A DNA stretch of 64,000 nucleotides from Pyrobaculum ferrireducens (GTDB lineage: Archaea; Thermoproteota; Thermoprotei; Thermoproteales; Thermoproteaceae). A model generated the notes under the pieces. That model was given only the letters and a program-made list of their open reading frames with translations, was not told the origin of the DNA and did not search any database. The stretch is from positions 1,588,391 through 1,652,390 of the forward strand of contig NC_016645.1 in assembly GCF_000234805.1 (NCBI RefSeq), in the 5' to 3' direction. Made by a program: the position numbers and the translations under genes. Below, one piece after another: positions 25,824 to 37,460 of this stretch. How positions within the stretch are numbered: the stretch's first letter is position 1; each line of letters starts with the position of its first letter.

Positions 25824-26153
25824 GTGGATTTGCTACAGGTCTTGTTGTTTATCCCCATGTATGTTAAACACGGGTGGACAGCTCTCAACTCGCCCAGGGG
25901 GAGGTACCCAGGCGGCCTGGCGGCTAAGGCGGCCGCCGTTTACGAGGCCCTTTTCTACATATGGGCGCTCACCCTGGGCCTCCTCGTCCCCGTCACGGCC
26001 TTGTTTGCAGTTATCCACTTCGTCGGCGTCCCTCTCTACTTTGGGGGGTACCTCTCCCGCTACTCTAGATATGGGAAGGCCTACGCGGTTTTCGAGGCGG
26101 CGGAGTTGCTGTATCTCGCGGCGCTCCTAGCCGCTGTCCTCCTCAGGCATTAA
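25824..26153 (+). CDS. Small membrane protein of the electron-transfer operon
   Basis: A 109-residue protein with three hydrophobic helices, starting at GTG 18 bases after the ferredoxin gene. The N-terminal FIPMYVKHGWTALNSPRGRYPGG segment is polar and rich in basic residues. It probably belongs to the same transcript as the NrfC/NrfD genes and may be a membrane anchor. No family is recognised. Its end overlaps the convergent gene at 26150 by four bases. Confidence 0.6.
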   Translation: MDLLQVLLFIPMYVKHGWTALNSPRGRYPGGLAAKAAAVYEALFYIWALTLGLLVPVTALFAVIHFVGVPLYFGGYLSRYSRYGKAYAVFEAAELLYLAALLAAVLLRH

Positions 26154-26539
26154 AAGGGCTTGAATACCATTAGGTAGATCATGGCTAGATACCCGGCGGA
26201 CCACAGCGGTATGAACACCCGGACGTACTTCTCGTAGCGGTCAAGGCCCCTCCCGGCCGCCCAGAGGTGGATTAGCTCCACTACGCCGATTATCATGGCT
26301 ATCCCCAGCGCCGCGTGTATCCACAGCGGCGACTTGGGGAAGCCGTATCTAACCACGGCGAGGGTGAGCCCGGTGGCGAACACAGCCAGCGCAGAGGCGA
26401 ACTGTAGATAGACAAGCCTCCTGTACCTCCCGTAGCAACCACCCCCGCAGCTCTTCAACACGTAGTAGCCCCCCATGGTCAAGCCTCCCCACCCAACTAC
26501 GCCGGTGATGTGGAGGGCCAGAAGCGCCTCGGCAAACAC
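26150..26539 (-). CDS. Four-helix membrane protein
   Basis: A 129-residue protein with four hydrophobic helices. Histidines occur inside or near the helices (LALHITGVVGWGG, LWIHAALG, ELIHLWAAG), the kind of spacing seen in small b-type heme membrane proteins of the DUF2269/CopD group. A CGGGCYGRYRR loop follows helix 1. Heme binding is inference. It stands alone on the minus strand, convergent with the electron-transfer operon. Confidence 0.6.
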   Translation of the reverse strand: MFAEALLALHITGVVGWGGLTMGGYYVLKSCGGGCYGRYRRLVYLQFASALAVFATGLTLAVVRYGFPKSPLWIHAALGIAMIIGVVELIHLWAAGRGLDRYEKYVRVFIPLWSAGYLAMIYLMVFKPF

Positions 26540-26646
26540 GTCTCGATGGCGTTTTCTCTTAATAAGTGTACCCGGGCGGCGCGGCTTGTCGAATCTCGTC
26601 TTGTCTTATGTGACTGAGTTTTTTATTACACCTCCGGTGTGGATCT

Positions 26647-27207
26647 GTGCAGATATTCCGCCCGTATGTGGACCACCGGAGGTCGGCCGCGTTTCTAGAC
26701 GACTTGAGGCTTGGTAAGCAGAGGGTCGAGGCTAAGCAGGTGATTAAGGTGATTCTGCGTAGGCTTGGGCTTATCAACGACGGGAGGAGGGGGTGGTGGA
26801 ACCACCCTATCGTCTTGATGTATTTCAACGGCGGTGAGCCGTACATCGAGGATTTGGTGAAGTACTTCGACGCCGTGGTGGGGGAGTGGGTTGCCAGGGG
26901 CCGACGGAACTCCCTCGGCCTCGGCGACCTCGCGCCGTATCTCGAAAAGGTGAGGGGGACCGGCGGCACGCCTGTCACCCACGTCCACGAGGTGGAGTAC
27001 AGGAGGGTCCTCGTGCTGAAGGATCCCTGCTTCTACCTCAAGAAGCTGTCGCCGCGGGAGCTTGAGGAGGTGCTCGAGACGGAGCCCGTGCCTATAAACG
27101 GCGTCAACACCTGGCTGTTTAAACGTTATGAGAGGTATAAAGGGTTCGTCGCGGGGCTGAGGAGAGGCGAGGTTGACTGCCACCCCCTATTTGAACACGA
27201 CCGCTAG
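26647..27207 (+). CDS. MSMEG_6728-type pyrimidine-dimer-glycosylase-like protein
   Basis: A 186-residue protein beginning QIFRPYVDHRRSAAFLDDLRLGKQRVEAKQV, the pattern of the MSMEG_6728 family often annotated as pyrimidine dimer DNA glycosylase/endonuclease V-like. WWNHPIVLMY and VVGEWVARGR follow as in that family. The C-terminal 90 residues are an addition with a KDPCFYLKKL motif. Function in this family is inferred from weak similarity to T4 endonuclease V and is not established. It starts with GTG. Confidence 0.7.
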   Translation: MQIFRPYVDHRRSAAFLDDLRLGKQRVEAKQVIKVILRRLGLINDGRRGWWNHPIVLMYFNGGEPYIEDLVKYFDAVVGEWVARGRRNSLGLGDLAPYLEKVRGTGGTPVTHVHEVEYRRVLVLKDPCFYLKKLSPRELEEVLETEPVPINGVNTWLFKRYERYKGFVAGLRRGEVDCHPLFEHDR

Positions 27208-27233
27208 ACCGCGGCCCGGCGGCGCGGAGTCTC

Positions 27234-27635
27234 TCAGCGGCGTGCCAGGACCTGGGCCGCGGTTAGACAGCGCGCGGCGGCTTGGCAGAGCTTGCCGTCC
27301 TCCGTGACGAGGGGGGCGTCGAGGGACTCGGCGAGCCAGAGGTACACAGCGTCGTAGTAGGTAAGCCCCCTTCTAGTTGCTATATCCAGCACCTCGTCTC
27401 TAAGCCCCACGCTGTGCACCGCAATGTGGGCGAGGAGTTTCGTGAAGAACTCCGCATAGGGAGCTACGTCGTCTATCACCTCTCTTTTCTTAAGCTTCCA
27501 TATGTAGTTGCCTATTTCGTAGTAGGCGAGGTCCGCCGTGTGCTGTTTCTTCAAAACCGCGGGGGCTATTCTAGGCGCGATTTCCACAATCTTGATTATT
27601 GCCGAGGCGTCAAATACGTAGCTACCTCCCTTCAC
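27234..27635 (-). CDS. vapC: VapC-type PIN-domain toxin
   Basis: A 133-residue PIN-domain RNase. The four acidic positions of the active site are visible: YVFDASA (D near residue 9), AYYEIGN (E near 40), TYYDAVYL (D near 95) and LVTEDGKL (D near 113). It overlaps the antitoxin gene by 14 bases and is translated after it, the standard vapBC arrangement. It would cleave RNA when freed from the antitoxin. Confidence 0.88.
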   Translation of the reverse strand: MKGGSYVFDASAIIKIVEIAPRIAPAVLKKQHTADLAYYEIGNYIWKLKKREVIDDVAPYAEFFTKLLAHIAVHSVGLRDEVLDIATRRGLTYYDAVYLWLAESLDAPLVTEDGKLCQAAARCLTAAQVLARR

Positions 27636-27861
27636 GATCCTCCCTTACGCTCCGCGCCGCGTAGTCCTCTCCAAGCTCCACGCTGGCTTTTCTAAGGCCC
27701 TCGGCCACCCTTACGGCGAGCTCCGACAGCTCCTTAAGCTCTCTTTTTTCAACCTCCTCTTCCAGCGCCTTTCTGAGGACTTGGGATATGTTTATGCCGT
27801 ATTTCCTCGCCTTCTCTACGACGTCGCGCCTCACTTTTGTAGACACGGTAACCCAGCCCAC
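27622..27861 (-). CDS. vapB: VapB-type antitoxin
   Basis: A 79-residue protein with an N-terminal ribbon-helix-helix-like segment (VTVSTKVRRDVVEKARKYGINISQVL) and a charged C-terminal helix that should wrap around the toxin. GTG 27861 is preferred to the TTG at 27870, because TTTTTAAATA near 27881-27892 is about 25 bases upstream. It overlaps the VapC gene and should autoregulate the operon. Confidence 0.8.
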   Translation of the reverse strand: MGWVTVSTKVRRDVVEKARKYGINISQVLRKALEEEVEKRELKELSELAVRVAEGLRKASVELGEDYAARSVREDREGR

Positions 27862-27932
27862 GTCTACCAAAGATGTAGTTATTTAAAAACCTACCGCGAG
27901 AGGAGTATTTATAGCTGGGGCGTAAACTCCGC

Positions 27933-28313
27933 GTGGTTGAGGTGTTGGTGTGGTGGGTGATCTTTACGGCGGTGCTCTGGGTGTTGCTGAGTCTGCTGGC
28001 TGGGAGGGCGGTCAACCCCCTGGGGGTTTTCCTAGGCGTCGTCCTGGCCCCAGTTGCCTTTCTAGTCGCCGCCTCCGTTGTCGGCTTCTTGGCGCTCGCT
28101 CTCGGCGTTTTTATCGTGCCTCTGCTCTTACTCGCCCCCCTCCTGGCGTTGCTCGCCGGGTTTCTAACGGCGCTTTTCGTAGTGTCAGCCCTGGCCGGCG
28201 TAGACGTGGCAAGGGCCTTCATCGCCCTCCTTCTGGCCACAGTCCTGCTCCTCGTGCTGAGCGGCTTGCTGTGGCGCTCGCCCCTTCCGCCCAAGCTCCC
28301 CATCCATTTTTGA
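27933..28313 (+). CDS. Small membrane protein
   Basis: A 126-residue, extremely hydrophobic protein with about four helices made mostly of Leu, Val and Ala; the only charged stretch is near the middle (GVDVARAF). It starts at GTG, 25 bases after the TATA-like GTATTTATAG. It is divergent from vapBC. No family or function is recognised. Confidence 0.6.
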   Translation: MVEVLVWWVIFTAVLWVLLSLLAGRAVNPLGVFLGVVLAPVAFLVAASVVGFLALALGVFIVPLLLLAPLLALLAGFLTALFVVSALAGVDVARAFIALLLATVLLLVLSGLLWRSPLPPKLPIHF

Positions 28314-28614
28314 ACCCAGCAGTCATGTCCGTCAGCTGATAGAGAAAGGGCGGGGGGATTCTCTGGGATTTGAGGCGGAGTTTGAGGTTTTTGGAGTGTA
28401 TATTAGATCAGTCGACGTATTTATTAATGACGACGAGGCTCTCTACGCGCTTAGGTGCACAGCGGTGGAGTTTGCTGAGGCGGAGGTTCAAGCGGGTTTA
28501 CTCCTCCGCCCGGGCGGATGCGGATACGGCTCCCTCCTCCCCTCGCCTCATAGCCAAGTGGCTATCGCTTATTTAACGCGCGTGTGTGCGCCTTTTAGGG
28601 CTTCGGTATAGGTG
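28314..28614 (+). other. Gene-poor stretch with a possible coding remnant
   Basis: No gene with a credible start is present. One frame (about 28344-28611) reads GFEAEFEVFGVYIRSVDVF followed by NDDEALYALRCTAVEFAEAE, which looks protein-like, but it has no ATG or GTG at a plausible distance from a promoter and its end reads poorly. A second frame across 28495-28576 contains RLIAKWLSLI, as if a frame change had occurred. This may be a decayed small gene; I cannot name it. Confidence 0.3.
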
Positions 28615-29451
28615 TTAAAAATTGCAGATATTAGCGGCTTGGCCGCGTGCGCCGGTTTTTACTGCTAACAAGCCGCCGTCAGCCCCCGCGCCCCCGTCGC
28701 CGCTCCCCGTGGTTATGAATAGGGTGTCCAATCTCGGCCCGCCGAAGGCGCATGAGGTCACGTAGGGGTAGGGCAACGGCAGTCTCTGTATATCGGCGCC
28801 GGTGATTTTGACGACGGAGGAGCCTCCGTACATGGCTACCCACAGAGAGCCCTCTGCGTCCACCGTCAGTCCGTCGGGGACGCCGGGCATGCGGCTCAGG
28901 TCTATGTAGCCCGACGGCTCGAGGCGCCCACCTTCCCACTTGTATATTCCCACTTTCCTCGTGGGGCTGTCCACGTAGTACATGAGGGATCCGTCGGGGG
29001 ACCAGTCAATGCCGTTTGAAATAGTCACCCCGCTCATCACCCTCCTCAATGTTGAGCCGGTGTATACATAGAGGGAGCCGGTGGGCTCCCTCTCGTACAT
29101 GTCCATGCTACCGAACCACAGTTCCCCCGCCGGGCTACACTTACAGTCGTTTAGCCTATTACGCCCCGGCTCCTCCACCCGCGCAACTACGCGGTGCGCG
29201 CCGCTGCGCGTATTTAGCTCCGCGATTTGGTTCTTCAAGGTGACTATTACGGTGTCTACATCTTGGGTTAGGGCTACGCAACTTACGTAGTCGTCTAGGC
29301 GGTACGTCTTTAACTGCCCCGTCTCGAAGGAGAAGAGGTGGAGGGCCCCGCCTAATATGTCTACCCAGTAGAGGGTGTGGGTTCTGTGATCCCACAGCGG
29401 GCTCTCGGCTAGCCTCCCTCTTGGCAGGCTAAGGGGTAGCCACTCCAGCAT
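28615..29451 (-). CDS. SMP-30/gluconolactonase-family protein
   Basis: A 278-residue six-bladed propeller of the SMP-30/regucalcin family. Metal-site residues are visible: Glu in RLAESPLW near residue 17, Asn in RNRLNDCK near 100, Asn in ISNGIDWS near 146, and Asp in VPDGLTVD near 198. It is the last gene of the gad-gdh operon (its ATG overlaps the gdh stop by one base). A lactonase for gluconolactone fits exactly between glucose dehydrogenase and gluconate dehydratase. Confidence 0.88.
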   Translation of the reverse strand: MLEWLPLSLPRGRLAESPLWDHRTHTLYWVDILGGALHLFSFETGQLKTYRLDDYVSCVALTQDVDTVIVTLKNQIAELNTRSGAHRVVARVEEPGRNRLNDCKCSPAGELWFGSMDMYEREPTGSLYVYTGSTLRRVMSGVTISNGIDWSPDGSLMYYVDSPTRKVGIYKWEGGRLEPSGYIDLSRMPGVPDGLTVDAEGSLWVAMYGGSSVVKITGADIQRLPLPYPYVTSCAFGGPRLDTLFITTGSGDGGAGADGGLLAVKTGARGQAANICNF

Positions 29452-30497
29452 TACTTCGGCGTCATTACCAAGACTGTTTTTATGTCGTCGTGCGTCCAGT
29501 GGTAAGCCTCTGCGTAGTTCTCGAGGGTGGCCTCCTTGGTGATCAGCCTCCTCGGCCAGTCGCCGTACCTCTCCTTGGCCTCTTTTAGATGCTGGAGGGC
29601 CATTTGGAAGTGGCGTATCCCCGCGTTTACGGAGCCGACTACCAGCTTGTTGTTAAGCACAGCGTCTGTGAGGAGGGCACCGACGTCGTTTAAAGTGCCG
29701 CCTCTTGGGTATACCCCCAGCAACACCTCGACGCCGCCTGACTCAAGCCTCTCCAAGCCCTCCAGCGCCACCTGCGGCGAGCCAGTGGCCTCAATCACTA
29801 GGTCGAACTTGCCGGAGATCTCGTCGTGAGCCGCATCGACGTACACAGCCCCAATCTGCTGAGCCAGCTTCGCCTTCAAGCTATCAGGCGGGCGCGTCGC
29901 GGTTACGGTCACCGCTAGGCCGCGGAGCCTTAGCAACATCGCCGCCAAAAGTCCGATGGGCCCCGCGCCGAGCACCAAAGCCCTCTGAGGCAGTCGGCTA
30001 AGCCTCGCCTGGTAGAGGTTCAGCCCCAGCTCCACCCCCTTCTCCACCACCGACAGCGGCTCCGTGAGCACAGCCACGTCAACCACCTCAGGCGGGACTT
30101 TCACTAGATACCTTGCATCTGAGATGGAGTACTCCGCGGCGTGGCCGTGGAGGCCCCATATGCCGTGCTCTAGGTATTTTCCAAAGGGGCAGTAGTCCAC
30201 CGGCAAGTCGCAGTTTAGGGGGCGCCTCACCGTCGGCACCACGACGTCGCCAGGCGAGACGTTGTCCACCCCGGCCCCCACGTCGGCTACCTCCGCCAGC
30301 GCCTCGTGGCCGAGAATTAAGAAGTCGCTACCCTCCGGCGCCTTGCCGTACCTCCCCTCGATAATCTCCTTATCGGTCCCGCACACCCCCACTGCAAGCG
30401 GGCGCAGGAGGGCCTCCCCGGCCTTTGGCACCGGCTTCGGCACCTCCCTCAGCCTCAGCGACTCCGGCACCCCGGGCACCGCCGTGACCGCCTTCAT
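29451..30497 (-). CDS. gdh: Glucose dehydrogenase (MDR family)
   Basis: A 348-residue zinc-dependent dehydrogenase of the archaeal glucose dehydrogenase group. Catalytic-zinc positions are AVGVCGTDKEI (C near 39) and ILGHEAL (H near 64). The acidic motif LTEPLSVVEKGVELG near 145 is characteristic of this family, and the coenzyme-binding loop is LGAGPIGLLAA. It oxidises glucose (and often galactose) to the lactone with NAD(P). It sits between the gluconate dehydratase and lactonase genes, one base after the former. Confidence 0.88.
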   Translation of the reverse strand: MKAVTAVPGVPESLRLREVPKPVPKAGEALLRPLAVGVCGTDKEIIEGRYGKAPEGSDFLILGHEALAEVADVGAGVDNVSPGDVVVPTVRRPLNCDLPVDYCPFGKYLEHGIWGLHGHAAEYSISDARYLVKVPPEVVDVAVLTEPLSVVEKGVELGLNLYQARLSRLPQRALVLGAGPIGLLAAMLLRLRGLAVTVTATRPPDSLKAKLAQQIGAVYVDAAHDEISGKFDLVIEATGSPQVALEGLERLESGGVEVLLGVYPRGGTLNDVGALLTDAVLNNKLVVGSVNAGIRHFQMALQHLKEAKERYGDWPRRLITKEATLENYAEAYHWTHDDIKTVLVMTPK

Positions 30498-30498
30498 A

Positions 30499-31671
30499 TC
30501 ACCAAGTCCCCCTCACAACCCACACAGGCTCCTCGGTCGGCTCCACCTCCCTCGGCTCCGCCTTGTACCGCTCCAGCACCTTCTCGTTGACCGTCACCCC
30601 GATGCCGGGGCCTCTCGGCACCTCCACCGCCCCCTCACTCACGTGGAAGGGATCTCCGATCAAGTCCCTCTTCCACTGGGGCCAGAAGTCGTAGAAAGAC
30701 TCCAGTCTGTAGAGAGTAGGCGTCACGGCGGAGAGCTGCACCTCAACTGCGAACTGCACGGGGCCGTAGGCGTTGTGGTAAGACACCTCCACGCTGAAGG
30801 CCTCCGCCAGGGTAGACACCTTGAGGCTCCCGGTGACTCCGCCGATGTTGCAGGCATCTGGCTGAATTACGTCTACAAGCCCCTCTCTGAGGTACTGCAA
30901 CGCCTCCTTCACCCCGATGAGCCGCTCCCCCATGGCCACTCTCAACCTGGTGAGGCTCCTGTACTTCCTATAGCCCTCGATATCTTCGTGGTGCACAGGC
31001 TCCTCCATGAAATACGGCGAGTATTTCTCCAACCTCTTGGCGATGTCCACCGCGGCGTTGGCGTCAAATCGGCCGTGGTGCTCAATTAAGATATCTACCT
31101 CGTCCCCCACGGCATCCCTCACGGCGGCCACTATGGCCTCTGCCTTCTTCAAAGCCTGCGGAGTTATAGAGATGAAGCTGTCTGTAAAGGGGTCGAATTT
31201 CAGAGCGTCGTATCCCATGGCGACTACCCTCCGGGCCTTCTCGGCGAAGCACTCCGGGTCTCTGCATCCGCCGTACCAGCCGTTGGCGTACACCCTCACC
31301 CGCCTCCTCAAGGCGCCGCCGAGCAGGTCGTGTAGGGGGGCTCCGAACTCCCTTGCCTTCAAATCCCATAGAGCCATGTCAATTGCGCTCAGCGCCGTGG
31401 CGCTCTCAAACGACCTAGAGGCGAAGAAATCCTGCCTATACCACTCCCTATGCGCCGGGAGTACGTCGTGGTAGTCCCTCCCTACGAATAATCTGGCGAC
31501 TTGTTTAACAGCGGAGTAGACTGGGAGCACTCTAAGCGTGGGAACCGCCTCTCCGTACGCCACGGCCCCGTTTTTCGTCACAACTCTTACTAGGATTGAG
31601 AAGGAGGCCCACCTGGCGTCTATATCTTGTTCGTAGAGGACAACCGGCTCGATTTCAGAAATCTCCCCCAT
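30499..31671 (-). CDS. gad: Gluconate dehydratase (enolase superfamily)
   Basis: A 390-residue enolase-superfamily member. The C-terminal barrel carries LKFDPF (KxD) near residue 173, ILIEHHGRFD near 210, FMEEPV near 236, MGERL near 262, QPDACNIGG near 285 and the general-base His in SYHNAYGP near 313. Archaeal gluconate dehydratases convert gluconate, and often galactonate, to 2-keto-3-deoxy-sugar acids. It heads the minus-strand operon and is divergent from kdgA, as expected for coordinated control of the branched Entner-Doudoroff pathway. Confidence 0.9.
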   Translation of the reverse strand: MGEISEIEPVVLYEQDIDARWASFSILVRVVTKNGAVAYGEAVPTLRVLPVYSAVKQVARLFVGRDYHDVLPAHREWYRQDFFASRSFESATALSAIDMALWDLKAREFGAPLHDLLGGALRRRVRVYANGWYGGCRDPECFAEKARRVVAMGYDALKFDPFTDSFISITPQALKKAEAIVAAVRDAVGDEVDILIEHHGRFDANAAVDIAKRLEKYSPYFMEEPVHHEDIEGYRKYRSLTRLRVAMGERLIGVKEALQYLREGLVDVIQPDACNIGGVTGSLKVSTLAEAFSVEVSYHNAYGPVQFAVEVQLSAVTPTLYRLESFYDFWPQWKRDLIGDPFHVSEGAVEVPRGPGIGVTVNEKVLERYKAEPREVEPTEEPVWVVRGTW

Positions 31672-31681
31672 AGATAATATG

Positions 31682-31697
31682 CAGTTTAACAGTTTAA
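31682..31697. promoter_or_regulatory. Tandem CAGTTTAA repeat in the shared gad/kdgA promoter
   Basis: Two head-to-tail copies of CAGTTTAA occupy 31682-31689 and 31690-31697 within the 51-bp gap between the divergent gad (start 31671) and kdgA (start 31723) genes. The AT-rich block from about 31693 to 31707 lies 25 bases from both starts, so it probably serves as TATA box for both directions. The two promoters must compete or be coordinately regulated. Confidence 0.5.
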
Positions 31698-31722
31698 ATA
31701 TTTAATAAGATCAAGTAGTCCT

Positions 31723-35344
<3,622 letters not shown>

Positions 35345-35357
35345 CGAAGGCCAGGAC

Positions 35358-35840
35358 GTGGCCATAAAGAGGGTCGTCTCTCTCCGGAACCTACCCGTCC
35401 ACTGGTACCGGGGGGTAGATATTAGGCGGATGTTTATAGAGCTTAGGGAGGGGGGCGTGGCGGCTTTGAAAAATTTATCGAGGCTGTCGATGGGTATGTT
35501 TAGGTGGTTAGAGCTGGAGGGCGAGGAGAGGCGGCACGTGGTTGAAATTTTGTGAAGAGAGCTGGAGGGCGATGCCTGTATTGCATTCGCCTTTGTCTTT
35601 GGTAGCTTTGTCGAGGGAGGGCCTTTTAGAGATGTGGACGTCGGCATCTACTTGAGGAAATCTCTCGACGTGCTTGAGGCTTATGCATACGCGGAGGAGC
35701 TCTCAGCGAGGCTCTCCAAGGCCGTCGCCCTGCCCGTCGACGTCGTTGTACTAAACTTCGCCCCCAGCTGGCTGAGGAGGAGGGCGCTGAAGGGGCTGGA
35801 GCTGTTTGTAAAAGACGAGCTTCTCTGGGCCGCCGTGTGA
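35358..35840 (+). pseudogene. MNT-type nucleotidyltransferase interrupted by an in-frame TGA
   Basis: One reading frame from GTG 35358 to 35840 is continuous except for TGA at 35553-35555. Before it the frame ends ERRHVVEIL; after it comes RELEGDACIAFAFVFGSFVEGG, then RDVDVGIYL, the minimal nucleotidyltransferase motif. The residues on both sides belong to one helix that normally precedes the GS motif. No usual start codon follows the stop before the active site. A CGA-to-TGA change would explain it. The N-terminal 65 residues are not recognised. Confidence 0.6.
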
Positions 35841-36005
35841 GCCAGCGCCGTAGACGAAGAGGAGGGCCTCCGACTCTATACGGAATAGGACAGCGTCAAC
35901 GGGCGAGTCCTCCCACAGCTCCTCCAGCTACTGGCGCTACTGCATCAGAGTTGCCGGGCAATCTCGCACCAGTTCCTACGGCGTGTTTAACTGCGCCGAT
36001 GTTGG

Positions 36006-36433
36006 CTAGTTGCCGGCTGTGTATGCGCCTACCACCTTTTTCACATCTTCTACATATTGGCGGACTTTTTCCAGCTCTACCTTGAGCTCCTCGATGTCCA
36101 CTACGCCTTCGTAAAAAGCCTCTCCATGCAGGATCTTGTATCTAGCCATGTATCTATCTCTCAAACCCAGATCTCTAACCACCGGTGCCCCTTCTACAGC
36201 TCTCTCAACATCGCCCTCCTCTCGCAGCGGCTCATCGACTCCTTCCCCGCCAGCGCCAGAATCAACGCGTTTGTAGCCTGCACAACCGCGTTCCACGCCT
36301 TCTCGGCGGCGTCTCTCATCAAGATTCTAACCCCCTTAGCCACAGCCTCGCCGAACTCCCCCTCCGCGGCCCGCGCGAAGGCCTCGGCGTCTTCAATAAA
36401 CTCCCTGACCCGATCCGCAACTCCGAACTGCAC
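36006..36433 (-). pseudogene. PaREP1-like gene broken by a one-base deletion
   Basis: The 5' part (36433 down to about 36197) encodes a PaREP1-like segment with DAAEKAWNAVVQATNALILALAG and ERRAMLREL, then meets TAG. The next frame continues the family pattern with EGAPVVRDLGLRDRYMARYKILHG and EAFYEG to 36006. Adding one G in CTG(G)TAGAAGG near 36195 would join both frames, so a single deletion is the simplest explanation. PaREP1 proteins are HEPN-like and repeated in Pyrobaculum genomes. It lies next to a broken nucleotidyltransferase gene, so this may be the relic of a toxin-antitoxin locus. Confidence 0.6.
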
Positions 36434-36646
36434 GCCACACCCCCCACTTCAGGTATAAAATCTTAACACCTAGGCCCCAGCCTCTTTTAGATGCGGCGCC
36501 TCGGACCTGCCCGGCAGTTCACCGCCATCCGCCGAAGGTAAGGCCTCTTAGCCGTAGCTTCACACAGGGGGTGATGTTTTTAAGCATCTCTCAGATGTGT
36601 GTCATGTCTAATCTCGCCGTAGGTATATTGGTGACGCGGTGGGGTT

Positions 36647-37054
36647 ATGAGGGAGGAGGCTCTTGTCTGGTTTAGAGAGGCCGTTAGGGACTGCCTAACG
36701 GCGAAGATGTTGCTTGAGGCTGGTGTTTTCCACTCAAGCGCCTTTTTCTCCCACCAGGCGGCGGGAAAGGCTTTGAAGTCTCTTTTCTTCGTGCTGGCTA
36801 GGAAAGAGCCGCCTAAGCGGCACAACCTCCTAGAGCTGTACAGAGAGCTTTGGCGGTACGGAGTGGAGCTCTCCCCCCAGCTAGTGGAGGGCCTCGCCGT
36901 GGTGACTAAGTACTACGCCACCTCCCGCTACCCAGACGCCGCAGGCGGTCCTCCCTCTGAGCTCTTCACGAAGAGAGAGGCTGAATACGCCCTTGAGGTT
37001 GCGAGAGAGTTGATAAAGCTGGCGTCTCTGACTTATGGAGAAGAGGGTTGTTGA
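36647..37054 (+). CDS. HEPN-domain protein
   Basis: A 135-residue helical protein of the HEPN family, with AVRDCLTAKMLLEAGVFHSSAFFSHQAAGKALKSL in the first half, RHNLLELYREL in the middle, and YYATSRYPDAAGG typical of HEPN proteins paired with nucleotidyltransferases. It overlaps the MNT gene by 20 bases. HEPN-MNT pairs act as toxin-antitoxin systems in which the nucleotidyltransferase modifies and inactivates the HEPN RNase. Confidence 0.85.
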   Translation: MREEALVWFREAVRDCLTAKMLLEAGVFHSSAFFSHQAAGKALKSLFFVLARKEPPKRHNLLELYRELWRYGVELSPQLVEGLAVVTKYYATSRYPDAAGGPPSELFTKREAEYALEVARELIKLASLTYGEEGC

Positions 37055-37355
37055 CGCGGTCCAGAGGTTTGTTGAGGAGCTGAGGAGGGAGGGCATCGAG
37101 GTTGAGGCAGTCTACCTCTTCGGCTCCTGGGCGCGGGGGGACTGGCTTGTCGACAGCGACGTGGATTTGGTAATTGTGTCACCCCACTTCAGAGGCGTGC
37201 CCTGGCTCAAGAGGCTGGAGATGCTGGCTAGGATAGAGGCGCGGCTCGACCTTCCGTTGAGCCTAGACGTGTTACCCTACACGCCGGAGGAGTTGGAAAA
37301 AGCCAAATCCGCCGTCTTAAGAGACGCCTCGCGTTACTGGAGGCGTGTAGTATAG
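37035..37355 (+). CDS. MNT-type nucleotidyltransferase (antitoxin)
   Basis: A 106-residue minimal nucleotidyltransferase. The active site is complete: LFGSWARGDWLVDSDVDLVIV (GSW plus DxD near residues 30-45), and a third acidic position in LSLDVLPYT near 80. It overlaps the upstream HEPN gene. Unlike the interrupted homologue at 35358 it is intact. Expected role: AMPylation or neutralisation of the HEPN partner. Confidence 0.87.
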   Translation: MEKRVVDAVQRFVEELRREGIEVEAVYLFGSWARGDWLVDSDVDLVIVSPHFRGVPWLKRLEMLARIEARLDLPLSLDVLPYTPEELEKAKSAVLRDASRYWRRVV

Positions 37356-37460
37356 CTAAAAACGCCGCGCCGGAGGCCACAGAGTGGACCTCGGCGGCGC
37401 TCGGCGAGGTGAGAAAGGCGCAACGCGGCGGCGCCGAGCAGGCTCGGGGCGCGCGGCGCA

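Noticed and set aside
30262-31089. Long plus-strand ORF opposite gdh and gad
   Set aside because: It is the complement shadow of two well supported enzyme genes and has no domain pattern.
35553-35555. TGA read as selenocysteine in the nucleotidyltransferase frame
   Set aside because: No SECIS-like element was seen, the position is a surface helix next to Arg and not a redox site, and selenocysteine use is not known in this group of archaea. A nonsense mutation is simpler.
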